Below, one piece after another: positions 11,991 through 25,120 of a DNA stretch of 64,000 nt; position 1 is the first letter of the stretch, and every line of letters starts with the position of its first letter. Under the pieces are notes generated by a model. It was given only the letters and a program-made list of their open reading frames with translations. It was not told the origin of the DNA and made no database searches. The position numbers were made by a program, and so were the translations under genes. Source of the stretch: Chrysomallon squamiferum (lineage: Eukaryota > Mollusca > Gastropoda > Neomphalida > Peltospiridae); the NCBI GenBank assembly GCA_012295275.1, contig CM022678.1, forward strand, positions 16,424,647-16,488,646. Direction: 5' to 3'.

Positions 11991-12307
11991 CACTTAAATT
12001 TAAAGTAGCTTTAAAAATGCACATTAAACCTGAATTGAAACAAAGTATTGTGAAAAACAGATGAAAATGTATGAAAAATGACAAAACGAAGTGATATGAA
12101 TTTCTTCATGTACATCATCAAAGCCAAATTTACACATATTCAGGAAATGTAACACAGAAGCAATATGGTCCACAATGAAAAACACATGATTAAAAATAAA
12201 TAATGTTTTTATTTAACAAAATCATTTTAAATTTTTGAATATTTTTATAAATCAGTGTGAGAACTCTACACTAATATTATATGCAGACTAATGGTTTTTG
12301 CTATCTA

Positions 12308-12308
<1 letters not shown>

Positions 12309-12338
<30 letters not shown>

Positions 12339-12441
12339 TAATAATAATATGTTTGTTTCTAATTAATGTAGATCCTTTTTTTACTGTATAAAGTTTTAAT
12401 AATTTAATGATCTTTGCTTTTGTCAATTTCAATGTTGTTAA

Positions 12442-12480
<39 letters not shown>
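12309..12480. repeat. Two (AAT)n microsatellites
   Basis: Trinucleotide runs at about 12309-12350 and 12442-12480, separated by about 90 bp of ordinary sequence. They lie downstream of the CAMSAP stop codon. Confidence 0.9.
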
Positions 12481-12481
<1 letters not shown>

Positions 12482-12541
12482 GCAACAGCAGCAAATGTTA
12501 CTGCATTAATCAAAAAAGTCAATCATTTTCTGAAAAACTTT

Positions 12542-12547
12542 TATTTA
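12542..12547 (-). terminator. Candidate CAMSAP polyadenylation signal
   Basis: On the minus strand the first AATAAA downstream of the CAMSAP stop codon that I could find lies here, which would give a 3' UTR of roughly 800 bases. In such AT-rich DNA an AATAAA match is weak evidence. Transcript 3' ends would be needed. Confidence 0.3.
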
Positions 12548-13353
12548 ATCTACTACAAGTATTAAGATGGTATAAAAATTATCAGTAAAGCTGGAAACAC
12601 TTTATAAAAACGTGATATTGACTTAGCAACTTTATGTACCTTTTATAGAAACAGGTCACATTTACTTCACATGAATAACATTAGGAACATGGAAAAGATG
12701 TCTCATACAACAAATATTAAAAGTATTATTTGTCATAAGGCATTGTGATTAAATATTCAGTTACAATTTACTAAAAATGAGAAAATGTAAGCAATATTTA
12801 TGTATTCCAAAATAAAATAAAATAAAATAAAATAAAATTACCTGAATGGTTTAGCTAAGAAAAAGCTCTTGAAAGTAATGGATATATTTTTTGTGTTTAG
12901 AAAAACAAAAAGTGGATCAATTTGTCTAAATTAGGGGTTATGTTTCCAATGTAGCTTTTAGTTTATCTTATTCATGGTTATAAGATTAAAAAATAACTAA
13001 ATAAAGAAAAGAAAATATGAAAAATTCACAGAAACAAACTAACGTTGTTTAACTATGAAACATTTCTTCAGATGTTTTGTCTACAAACAACTGTAATACA
13101 CAATTTCTGCATCTGACAAACTACTGCAAAAAGTGAAAGAAAAACATTTTGAAAAGCTTGGTATTTTCAATGTAAAGATATTAATGAAAGAAAAGAAAGA
13201 ATAGAATATTGTCCAAAGGAGAAAAAAAAAGAAAAAAAAAAAAGATGTACAAAACATTTGTCATCATAAATTGTAACCATGACAACAATGTAAAGAGCCA
13301 ACTGCTGATGATGTCAGGATGATGGTGATGTGTGTTGTGAGATCTACGTCTTC

Positions 13354-13489
13354 CTAATATACTTTCTTTGACGTTGCTGGCGGTTTCCCAGTCTTCCAGA
13401 GAGCATTATGAATAACAACAGCATCAATGGACACAGATAAATGTTTGGTTGATGTCACTTCAGTGAAACTTTTAGCCCCAGAATTATAT
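13354..13489 (-). CDS. CAMSAP: CAMSAP exon 20: end of CKK domain and stop
   Basis: Follows acceptor ctcacag. One base completes lysine, then 44 codons and TAG at 13354-13356. Contains [20 protein letters not shown] and ends [10 protein letters not shown], the conserved CKK C-terminus. The 3' UTR follows and starts with fairly complex sequence down to about 13,260. Confidence 0.93.
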
Positions 13490-14212
13490 CTGTGAGAAAA
13501 ACAAAATAATATTAATTAATTATTACATGGTAATTAATAAGTAAAACAATAATTCATTAGTATTGACTCATTCCTAATCAGAAAGCATTCTTAAAAACAC
13601 ATTTACTTTCACTGAAATATTTTAATCTTAAGCTGACATTTCTGTGACATAATTAATAAATTATAAAAAAAGAGAAAATAAGAAAAGAACTTGAAACTAA
13701 ATAAAGTATTTGGTTTTTATTAATAAGAAATTATATATTGATAAAAATTTTATCATCACTATCTAATCACACCACAAAAGGAAACTGATTAAGTTCTTGT
13801 TATAGGCTCTATCATTTTTTTTTTATTGATAAACACAAAAATTTAAATTTCATTTGGTCACTATAAAAGCTGCATGTTGAGAAAGGTACAAATTTATAAA
13901 GATAATGTACATGATGATAGACATAAAAATATATTAAATATATGCTTACTTATCAAACTATTTATTTATGAGAGATATAAAATATGGATACTTACTTATA
14001 AAACCTATGAATCATTTTATTGGTAATTTCTTTAGGTCCTACACCACAAATTTTGATAACTTCGTCTGTTTCGGGTGTGAAAGAATACAGAGCCCTGTAC
14101 TGACATCCTCCATCTCGGAACAGAATTACAAAGTGTTTAGCATCAGCCTTTGCCAGTTCCTAGATATACAAACAAACAAGCAAATAAACAAACAAACAAA
14201 CAAACAAACAAA

Positions 14213-14247
<35 letters not shown>

Positions 14248-17213
14248 ACTGATAAACAAAATATAAATAATATACTGATAAACAAAAAAAAAAATAGAAA
14301 CAAAATAAAAATACATATTTGGTATTTACAAAAAGGATTCAAAAGCAGCTAAAGCTGATTTTGCTTTGCAATAATAACATATGGTATAAAATTACAGTCA
14401 TTACTTATAAAATTATAGACACTCGTACCTATCCTGTAGATTTATTCCATTCTGAGGTATTTCTATAATTCTCCAACAATTAATAACAATGGTCAGTCAA
14501 AAGACCTCAGAAGGGTGATCAGACTTAGAAATGTATGTTGTCATTGGAATAAAATAAAAAGACAATAATAACAAACAATGGTAAAATTCTGTACATTAAC
14601 AAGAATGGGATAAACCAGAAAAAGAATTAATTCACTTATAAAATCTATGTGTTTCTTATTACTGTTTGTTTTCTTAAAAACAATCAAATATAATGAAAGA
14701 ATAATTCTACAAGAAAATTAAATGAAGTGTATGAAACAGAAGTATGTATTAAGTGTCACCTCTAAAACTTTGTTTTTCAGGTCTGTGTTGACGATGCCTG
14801 CGAGGCAGCAGTGGCTGATAGCGTTGAGGATGATGTGACGATTAGATTTAGAACTTGGCTTTACATACAACTTTGGTCCTGTTCAAACAAAGAAACACAA
14901 CAACACTGACAAACTAAACACTGTGATTAATTTAGGATTTAAAACATGAATAAAGTGGGTTTTTTAGGTTTAGAAATGTTACTGTCCTATCCTGACTGAA
15001 AGAAATTTAAATATATTTTACAATCTTTTTAATGTGAAAGGATAACAATGTGTTCAATTTAAAAAATTATAAAATTCAGTTTTACTATACTGTGAAGCAA
15101 TTACTAATGGTTAAAATGGATTAAAAAAAAAGGTTAAAAAATGTGTGCATCTAATATTATATTTTATGATTAGCGGCTATGATATTCAAACTACTCATGC
15201 TGAGAATAACAAAAAACAACAATAATAAAAGTATTAATAATGATGATGTAGTAATAAATTTGCTTTTAATAATAGAGTTATCTCTAGAAATAAGAGTTAT
15301 CTAACCTGAATATTCACCAGTTTCACTTCCATCCATTCTCGGAGTTCTTCTTCCTAACCGGTACAAGTCTGAAAAAATAAAAAATAAAAATAAAAATAAA
15401 TGAAAACAAAAATAAATTAAAACAAATTAGTATTAACTATAAATCCATAAATAATTATGAAAAGTAAGCATCAAGTACATGCTTGTAGGAGAGGTTTATG
15501 ATGTAATGGAGTTAGACTGCAGAATCATGTCACATGATCACAAACTGTATAATTTATACTGTTTATGATTAATGTACCTGGAGATGCTGTCACATGACAC
15601 AAATTTATATTGTTTATCATTAATGTACCTGGAGATGCTGTCACATGACACAAATTTGTATTGTTTATGATTAATGTACCTGGAGATGGTGTCACATGAC
15701 AAATTTATATTGTTTATGATTAATGTACCTGGAGATGGTGTCACATGACACAAATTTATATTGTTTATGATTAATGTACTGGAGATGGTGTCACATGACA
15801 CAGATTTATATTGTTTATGATTAATGTACCTGGAGATGCTGTCACATGACACAAATTTGTATTGTTTATGATTAATGTACCTGGAGATGGAGGTCTTCTG
15901 TATGTGGCTCCCCCTGTCTGCCCGTTTTGTGTAAGGACATTGCAGGAAACTAACAGAAAAACAAAAAGTAATTGAAAAGCTTGTGTTATATTACTTGAAA
16001 TCTCAAAAACAATTAATGACATAATGATGGATAAATAAATAAATAAATAAATCAATCAATCAATAAATAAATTATTTTATTTTAAGAAAATAATAAAAAC
16101 AGAAAAAGAACAGAACAGAAAACTCAAAATACTAATTATATAACAAAGAGAGAAAACTTGAAGAAGAAAACTGATGCTTTTCAAGTTTAATTACAAATAA
16201 TAATAATGATAATAATATTAAATATCAAATACTAATAATAAACGTTAAAAAAATACTTATAAAAAAAAGCAGAAAGTTGCAAACAAATAGATTATATATT
16301 CTACATTATAAATACTACCAGTAATAATTAATGCTTTATCTCATCATTAATTTATTAACCACTTACTATGTTCAGTAATAAATTTTACATGAAAATCAAT
16401 TAAATTCTCCAGATAGTGTTCTGACTGTACATGTATGTAATAACATATATCAATAAATCTTAAACACATAAATTTAGCAATGGTTTAATTTAGATTTGAC
16501 AATAATAATTAGCAGGGCTTTAAAAATAAGAAAATTAATAAACAAGTGAGCAAGCTAAATTAACCAAAACATAACCTGCAAATAAAGATTTAAAATAAAA
16601 TTTCAAAGAAAAGATCATAACTAATATTATAAATCTAGACTGACAATGATGATAATGAAGAGGATTAAAATGGAGACATTTACATGACAATACATGAAGA
16701 TGTTGTAGATGATAAATCAATTAATCTCTAAATAAATGATGTTATTAAAAAATAGAAATAAATAATAATAATAATAACAACAACAAAACAACAATAATAT
16801 TAAAAATAAAATAAATAAATAAATAAATAATAATAAAATGGTGATTTCTAACTACATTATTTTGATGCATCTTTCTAAATCTACATGGTATAAAGACTGC
16901 AACTTCTGCTTACATTTATGTGTGCACTTTGGCAAATATTAAATAGTCTCTTTTCAATTAAAACATTTTTTCAGTGAATTTTTATCTAATAGTATATTTA
17001 AAACAATAAATTATTAATCTGATACATTAAAAAAGGGTATAATCTGGGTGTTTCATGCAGTAGCATGTTGCTAAAAGCTTTTAAAAAGCTTTATCAAGTT
17101 TATATGTCTGTGATATATATATATATATATTCTGCAGTAGCATTCTGGATAAGCTAATGAAAGTTTTGTAAATATGCAAACAGAATTAAACTAAGAGCAG
17201 AAAGACTTTTGAC

Positions 17214-17246
<33 letters not shown>

Positions 17247-17962
17247 CAAAAGCAAAAATGGAAAGAAAAATCTGTAAGGCAAAGAACTGGTTAAAATTTT
17301 AAATGATGGGCTGATGAAAACATATGGATGACTGAATGATAATTATTATGTTTTAAACTGATGGATGATGATAATTTTTGTTAATTTTTAACATAAAAGC
17401 TGAATAAATCTGATGGTCCAAATGGCCTAAATGTATTTTGCATAGTTCATGTTTACTGTTTTAATTTTTTCTGTTCACCAAAATGTTTTCTAATAATAAA
17501 GTGTATATCAACAAACTTATATAAAGAACTTTCTTTGTTTTCATATCTCTGTATCTCTCGAGAAATATATATATATATGAGACACGTAAAACATATTCAG
17601 ATTGAGTAAATTATCACAAAATGCTGGCATACACTCTGTTACTGATTTCTGTATAAAATAATTATGGGTACCAGAAACCACAAAACTATTGGAATACAAA
17701 ATACATTTAGGATGTTTGTGATTTTCTAGATGTGGATGAGAACAAACCTGCTTTTCTCATATTGCCGTGAGGTGTACCAATACGAAAGTGAGAAGGATGG
17801 GAGGCTGAAACAAGCAAACAAACCAATGCAACAAAAAACAAGAAAAAAAAAAAACAGATTGAAAATAAAATAAAGTCCAAAATTCCTTAACCTAAATCAT
17901 GCAGGAAGCAAATAAGTGACTAACTTTCTTTGGTTGATTTTTTTCTCTGGTTAATTATTTTA

Positions 17963-18008
<46 letters not shown>

Positions 18009-21000
18009 TTATAACAATAACACCACCCATTTGTCACTTTAAATAAATTCACATTTGAGATCATTCCAAAACTTCTTGTACTTTTAAAATGAAAATGATT
18101 TAAAAAAAAGGAAACAAAACCGCATTTATGATTTTAATTTTTTTTTTTTTTTAAATAACGTCACTTATTTTATTCCTGACATACAGATAAAAAAAAAAAA
18201 AAAGGAAAGACTATATAGTGTTAGTTTGGTTAAATACTATTCATTTCTTGCCTTTTTGAAGAGATTAACAAATTTCTATCTTTTATTAAAGATCAGTGAG
18301 ATTAAAAACACTTTTCCTTATATCTTTAAAGGTAAATTTTAAAAAGATTTCCAAAACAAAATGTGAAGTTTTCATTTTTACTGTTGTTCTGTAGAAGATG
18401 GATAAGGTAAAAAGAATTTCTGAGCTGAATCTATTTTATTTATGTCAAAATAACTAAAAGACTATTTAATAAAAACTGCATGTACTGAATAAATATTGAA
18501 ATACATTTTTCTAGTAAAACTAAAATCAAAATGATTGATCATGTAGTTCTTAAGGTTTAGAACAAAACAGATAATCATATATTTTATTTTTCTTATTGAT
18601 AAAATTAAACTAAATTATAGCAAAGATATAATCTCCTCAAGCAGGCAAGAAATTTCATGAAAGGTGTCAGTATAAAATCAAGGAAAGTTCCATGATGTAT
18701 ATTTTAATTTGTCAGAACAGAATATTAATCTTATTCTGTTTGGCATATTACTGTTTTCATATTTTAATAACTAATTCTATTTCTTCTTTTGTTTTCTGAT
18801 TAATTACTTTAATAAAATATTTAATTTAAATTCCATTTTTATTTTTATTTATTATTTTTTAATGCTTTTCTCTGCATTTTGATTTTCCTTGCTTTAGTTA
18901 AGACACCCTTTGTTAGATTTTTTTGATAAACTTTACAAGGAAACTACATCTATAGACAGCTTTATTGTAACTGACAAAGCTTTGAAGCTGTAAAAGCCAA
19001 AGTATTTTGTCTAATCTACAAAATTAATGGAAATTTGAATTCTTATATGCAATGGAGAATACAGATTCATTAGAAAGCATGAAGAGATAAATAAAAATAA
19101 AAGACAAAATTTGTATTGAAATAAAAACATCAACAGAAAAATAAATTTTTATGAATATAAGTAATAAATAATTGTATTAAAAAGAAGAATAAATGAACTT
19201 AAACAAAATAAAATAATAAAATAAATAAGAGAATAAATTTCATAACATATGTACATTGGCCATACAATATTGTAATATAAAGTAGATATCTAATATAAAA
19301 AGATAATCGGAATTTTTTTATTAGTTATTCCAGTTAAATAATACCTCATTTGAATTCACAAAATGCAGTCAAATAAACCATCAACTAAATGTTCCACAGA
19401 GAACAACTACAAATGCACAAAAGAACAGGAAAATAAACACAAGCAAAAACAGAACAAAAGAAGAAAAGAACAGAAAAACTAGACAAGCAAAACCGGCACA
19501 AACTTACAACCATAAGGACGTGATTTCATACCAAATCCACGAATTGATGTATCGTCCTGTGACCCAACAGAACTTGTGTCTTCCTGATCAGAGGGTGTAG
19601 CTTTCACAAACATAGACTTTGGTCTTGGTTTTGACTTGGCAGTGCGGTCTGAGGCTCTGTTCGGTTCTATGGGTCGCTCTCCTCCATTTTCCATAGATTC
19701 TTTCTGTCGTTTTTTCTGCAAGTACTGTTCATAAATCTGTTTTCTTCTCGCCTTCTCTTCTGCTTTCTTCTGTTCTGCATCCTCCTGTTTCAATCTGCAA
19801 TCAACACAGTATTGCTATGAATGAGTAAATGTACCAATGGATAATTAATTCAAATTAAAAAGGGAAAAGGTGCAGTCTAGCCAAATGTACGTTCCTCCTA
19901 AATTCTCTCAAAACAACTGTTTTTTTATACTGACTAAAATTCTTTAACTGCAAATAGACTAAACACATTTAGATTCTTTTGTTTGTGTATCCATCATAAG
20001 TGCACACTAACAAAATAAAAAAAAAGTCAGCAAATTTTTAATCATCTATTCAATGTTGTATAGTAGTTAATACTATTCAAATAAAGGTCATTTCATTTAC
20101 TATTATCAGTAAAGGAATCCATTATACAGATTTCCCAAAGGACAATACATTCAATATACATACATACATACATACATATATATAAAATAACTGGACAGTA
20201 TTTGGTGTCAAGAAAGAGCTGTAAATATGAACTATAATCAAGCATTTTACTAATACTCTTCATAAAATGTGTGAAAGTAATTTAAACTAATATTTTTTTG
20301 TATTTGTCATTAACCTCTCTCTTTCTCTCTGTTCCATTAATTCCATTTCTTTTTCCAGTCTTCGTCTTTCCTGTTCTTCTTTTCTCTTCATCTGTCTCTC
20401 CACCAGTCTGTCTTTCTTTGACATCATTTCCTGTTCACTGGTCTGAAATGTTTATCAACATAAAGTTGTAAGAGTAACCTTTAACAAAAAATTAATACCT
20501 AAAAAGAAAAATAATAATAAAAAATAACTATCTCTTCTCTGAAATAAAAACCACTATAAATAATAACAAGAACAGAATTTGTATTTTTTTCTAAGTAGCT
20601 AATTAAAAGATCTGGATATCTGTTTTAATATCTAAATTAACATACAAATTTTATTATGTATTTTTGTGTAGTGAATGTAAGCATCTTTATAATCCCTATC
20701 TGTATGAATGTTTCATGCAGAGAGTATGTAAAGATATGTTTCTTACATACACACAACTTTATGAGAAATATTAAACTGCTCACTCTGTTAAAGCCCAAGT
20801 CAGATTCATCTAAAACGTATCCTATTCCTGAAGAATTGTGAGATTCACTGCCACCAGCCTTTGCAGACTTGTACACAGTGATAGTAGGTGTCCCCTGGAC
20901 GTCCATTGGAGATGACCCATGTACAGCAGTCGACTGACCGTCTGATGGTGTAGAAACGGTGTGATTGTTGACAGAACTGTTCTTTTTCACTCTGTCTTTG

Positions 21001-24000
21001 CTAAGCACTGGTTTTGAACGTTTAGGTGTGCTTGATTCATCACCGAAGGACACAAAGAATCCTTCGTTGCCTCCACTGCTTGTGTGAGAACTGGCACCAT
21101 CATCTCCATTTTCTGAAGATGCATCTCTCTGAACCTCAGCAGGCTGTTGTTGCTGCTGATCTCCCGCTGCACCACTCACTGCAGCAGACGTCAGTTTGTA
21201 GGTGTCTGAGTGACTCACGTCCTGTGGTAGCGGTGTTGTAGATGATGCTGTGTGTGTTTCTGCGAACTGTGGGTGTTGTTGGGTTGCTGGGGCCGACACG
21301 TATGTCTGCCCCATTGTTTGTGCTGGAGAGATGTACGGCAGGGTCTGTGCTACTGGTGGAGTGTGTCTGCTGATGACACTAGCAGGTCCTTTTGGTGGGA
21401 ACTGTTGAATCTGCTGTGGTGCCAATGCTGCTGCTGGGTCACTAGGTTCTCCCTGACCGACGTGTCCACCAGGGGGCAGTGCTATCTGATGGGGGACTGG
21501 GTGACCGGCAAGAGGTGGCTGCTGTTTGGAAAGAGGGTGCAAACATGGCGGGGTTCCCTGAGGTGACTGCATGCTGAGTATCTGTTCCTGCTGTAATGAC
21601 AGACGTGAAATCTCTCCCTGCAGCTCAGTCAGACTCTGGTTCAGCTTGTCAAGGGAAGAATCGTAAGCCTCAAATGGAGCTTCATTCTCCGACGATGGTA
21701 AACTTTCTGCACTGTCTGTCATCGCCTGTGGGTACGGACTGCCAGCTGGACGATGGACAACTTCAGCTGGAACTGCATCGGCTTGAGATTTCACTGCAGC
21801 TGGGTCTTTACTAACGCAGACAGGTTCTACAGCTGGTTTTTCATCACTGATCTCTGCAGCTCTTGATGTCCCTCCAAGCAAGTCATCATCTCTGAACCAT
21901 CTTCTTCTCACGTTGTCAATAGTCTCTTGAATCCCTTCTGGGGAAAATGGCCTGGATTTGTGTGATGTTGAAGTAGGGGACAGGGACCTGGGTCTCTGCA
22001 TTTCATGACGCATTGGTCCCACTCTGTCATCTGAGTCAAGTAAGGGACTAGCTCGGTCCTTCGAATCGTCAATGTGGCGAGACATCACTCTCATGAATGC
22101 TGCCTTCCCCAGTCTCTGTCTCATCTTGTTCTGCTGCAGCTCCAGCCTCTGTTTTCTTCTCTCTATTTCCTTTCTCTTCTCATCCAGCTTCATTCTCAGA
22201 GCGGCAAGTTCAGACGTCACCTGCTGCTCACCTTCCTGGCTGTTGTCTTTGCCGCCGTCACGCACAGCCATCGCAGTCATCTGCCAAGTGGTTTCGTTTG
22301 GCAGCATAGCAAATGAAGTCTTTTTACCAGCATCAGCTTGTTTTCGCAAGAACGCTGACTTCAGTGGCGCTCTTCCGTTTCCTTGTTGTTCCTGTCCATG
22401 CTGCATGTAAACCATCGCAGAACCGTCAACATTTCCATACGCATCTTTAAGACGTTTAATTTCGGCAAAATTTGTTGTCATGGATTTTGTCTTGTCGCTG
22501 GAGGGATCTAGAATCTTCGGCGTCTCAGCGACAACAACGAGGGCTGGCTTTGTCACTTCAGTTGTTGGTGGAGGTTGTTGTGGTGGTGGTGGGTGGATTG
22601 CTCTCGGTGAAATTTTAGCGGATGATGCCGTCTCCCTAGCTTTGTGATCATAATGTATCTTGTGTGACTCGTGGTCAGAGAAATCTCCAGAACTTCGACT
22701 GCTTGTCATGCTGTCATCACGCGACGTTGCTCTCCTCAGTGGCGATGTCTCCTCACTCTTTGTTACTACGGGTATCCCAGCAGCCCTTGCACTCTCTATA
22801 GTGTGGACCTGGTCGACGATTGTGTAGCTGGATGCAACTTCGCTATCTGCTGCAAGAGGAAGAGAGGGCAAGGAAACTTCAACAGAAACATCAGGATTAA
22901 TGTAGAATGCTTCATAGCCCCTGTTTGGCATCTGTCCTTCACCCTCACCTTGGCCTACATTAGTTTCAGTTATCCTCGGTGTTTGCTGAGTGTCAGACAA
23001 TGGACTGACGCTTACCAGTTCATCTGACAGACAAGTCTGTGTGGTGTCTAGGTTCAGAGAGACAGTGGCTTCCACAGTTATGTCCCCTTGACTTGGAAAT
23101 CCATCAGCTGTGGTGGGTGATGTTCGAGGAGGTTTCCTAGGCTTTGTTGGAGATGTTGTCCTCTTTCTGGGAGTCTCGTCTCTTTCATCTGCTTTTGAAT
23201 GATTTAAGTGTTTTTCTTTGGCTGGTTTTAGCACGGCAGGCATTAAAGGTTCAAGTTTTTGTTCCTGATCGCTGACATTTGACTGTCGAGATTGGTCACC
23301 TGGTGTGACACTCTCCAACTTCATGCTGTCAGAATCGTTGTAGTTGGACATGGTCGGCTGCGGTGTCCGTGGTGTGTCGAGGTCACCAAAGTTGAGCTGC
23401 TCATCGGCAAAACTTTGACACAACTCTGAGTCGATGCTGACATTGGCCAACAGAGTGGACGACTCACCAGTCTGATTCTGATTGGTGGGTGCACTGTCTC
23501 GTCTGTGTAGATAAATAAATAAAAGTGTTATTTTTTTACTATCTTCACTATTTCTCCTCCACCTGTTATTCTTTAAACTAATATTATTATAATTAATATA
23601 ACAACAACAACAACTAAGACTACTACTACTACTGCTGCTGCTGCTGCTATTACAGTTACTTTTCTTGTTATGATTACTCATTTAAAAAAGGGTCATTCTG
23701 TGTCAAATCACCCAATGGGTTAAAGCCAACCGACTCAGATTTTTATGAAACCTGATTGGATTGGGATCTGACAGGACCAAATCCCCCCCAAATTTTGCGA
23801 TTTTCGGCTAACTAATTTTAGGTTAACTGATCTTGTGATATTTTAGCTGATGCTGTCTCTCTACCTTTGTAATAATAATGTGTCTTGTGTGACTCAGTCT
23901 TAAAAAAAAAAAAAAAGTTTTATTCAAAATACTAGCTGTAGTTGTAGTAGTACTAATATTAATAGTAGTTGTTTTGAATAAGTCTCCATGTTCTGCTGAA

Positions 24001-25022
24001 ATGTCCTCAACTAGCCCAAACCCATGCCTCACTGTCATACAGACAACAAACAGTTTTGCTTCTTGGATTCAATGGAAGGATCCTGTGGTCACTCTGCTGG
24101 CTCAGCTTGTAGGCATGCATCTTTGACTTAGACAATGGAACTAACTGGTGAAATTGTTGTGTTCCCTTGACTGTTTTGGCCAATTGAAACCTCCCTTGAA
24201 GTTCCAACTCATGCTTTGCTATGTGTTCTGGTGTGATGCACGCTCATGGACCTTCTAAGTTATTTCACTGGCAAAACACTTGTTGGATTAGTGAAGGGGA
24301 CATCTTCTGTGTCACTGAATATTACACCTCTGAAACTTTTATATGTTTTAGTTAATGGCAGATTTAGATTCCTTGTCATATTGCCTTTTCAACAATTTTA
24401 TGAAGATTGGCCCAGTAGTTCCTGAGATATGAGGGTTGATGGTTGAAAAATCTCAAAATTTGGGTGGGGGAAGACCCGTATCTCCCACACCGTTGGTCCG
24501 ATTGGCCTAAAATTTTGGATTCGGTGCTTGGGATCCTGATCAACAAATATAGCAAGTTTCATAAACCTCTAAGATCGTTGGGTTTAAAAAAAACATTTTG
24601 GGAAGGTGTGATTTGACATGGAATGACTCCAAAAAACTGCTATTAGTATTAGTACAGCTACAACTACAGCTAGTATTTTGACTATAACTAGTTTCTTTTT
24701 TGTGTCTATGAGTCACACACGACACATTATTATTACAAAGCTAGAGAGACAGCATCATCAGCTGAAATATCACAAGATCAGTTCACCTATTACTAGTTTT
24801 ATTATTATTAAAACCACAAGTACTAATTCTGTAACAACGACTACTACTATAAAAACAACAACCTCTGCAGATGCTCCTGTTCCTGCCAGGCTAGTACAGA
24901 TTCTTTTATAACATTTCTCTCCTGTGGCGAGCTCACAGAATTAGCTCTTCTTGTGTACTGAGCAGTTTCTGAAATATAACAGTCTTTTATTTATTTACCT
25001 TTATTTGTAGTTATATATCTGT

Positions 25023-25120
<98 letters not shown>

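Larger units (their letters stand above)
23690..24630. mobile_element. TIR-bounded mobile-element-like segment in CAMSAP intron 11
   Basis: The left end starts gggtcattctgtgtcaaatc (23690-23713). The right end, reversed, starts ggagtcattccatgtcaaat (24605-24630). Apart from three or four mismatches these are inverted repeats of about 24 bases. The 940-bp interior holds one arm of a larger inverted repeat (23826-23960) and a decayed ORF. The flanks on both sides are A-runs, so a target duplication cannot be judged. No transposase is visible, so it would be non-autonomous. Superfamily unknown. Confidence 0.65.

Noticed and set aside
20637..20783. Downstream tail of the same open frame
   Set aside because: It follows a good donor (gtgagc) and would break the family-conserved junction to the coiled-coil exon 13.
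23503..23681. Upstream part of the large open frame with poly-Ser and poly-Cys (in-frame ATG at 23679)
   Set aside because: It lies beyond the exon 12 acceptor and translates (AAC)n/(GCT)n-type intron repeats. The phase-matched exon 11 supplies the true upstream coding sequence.
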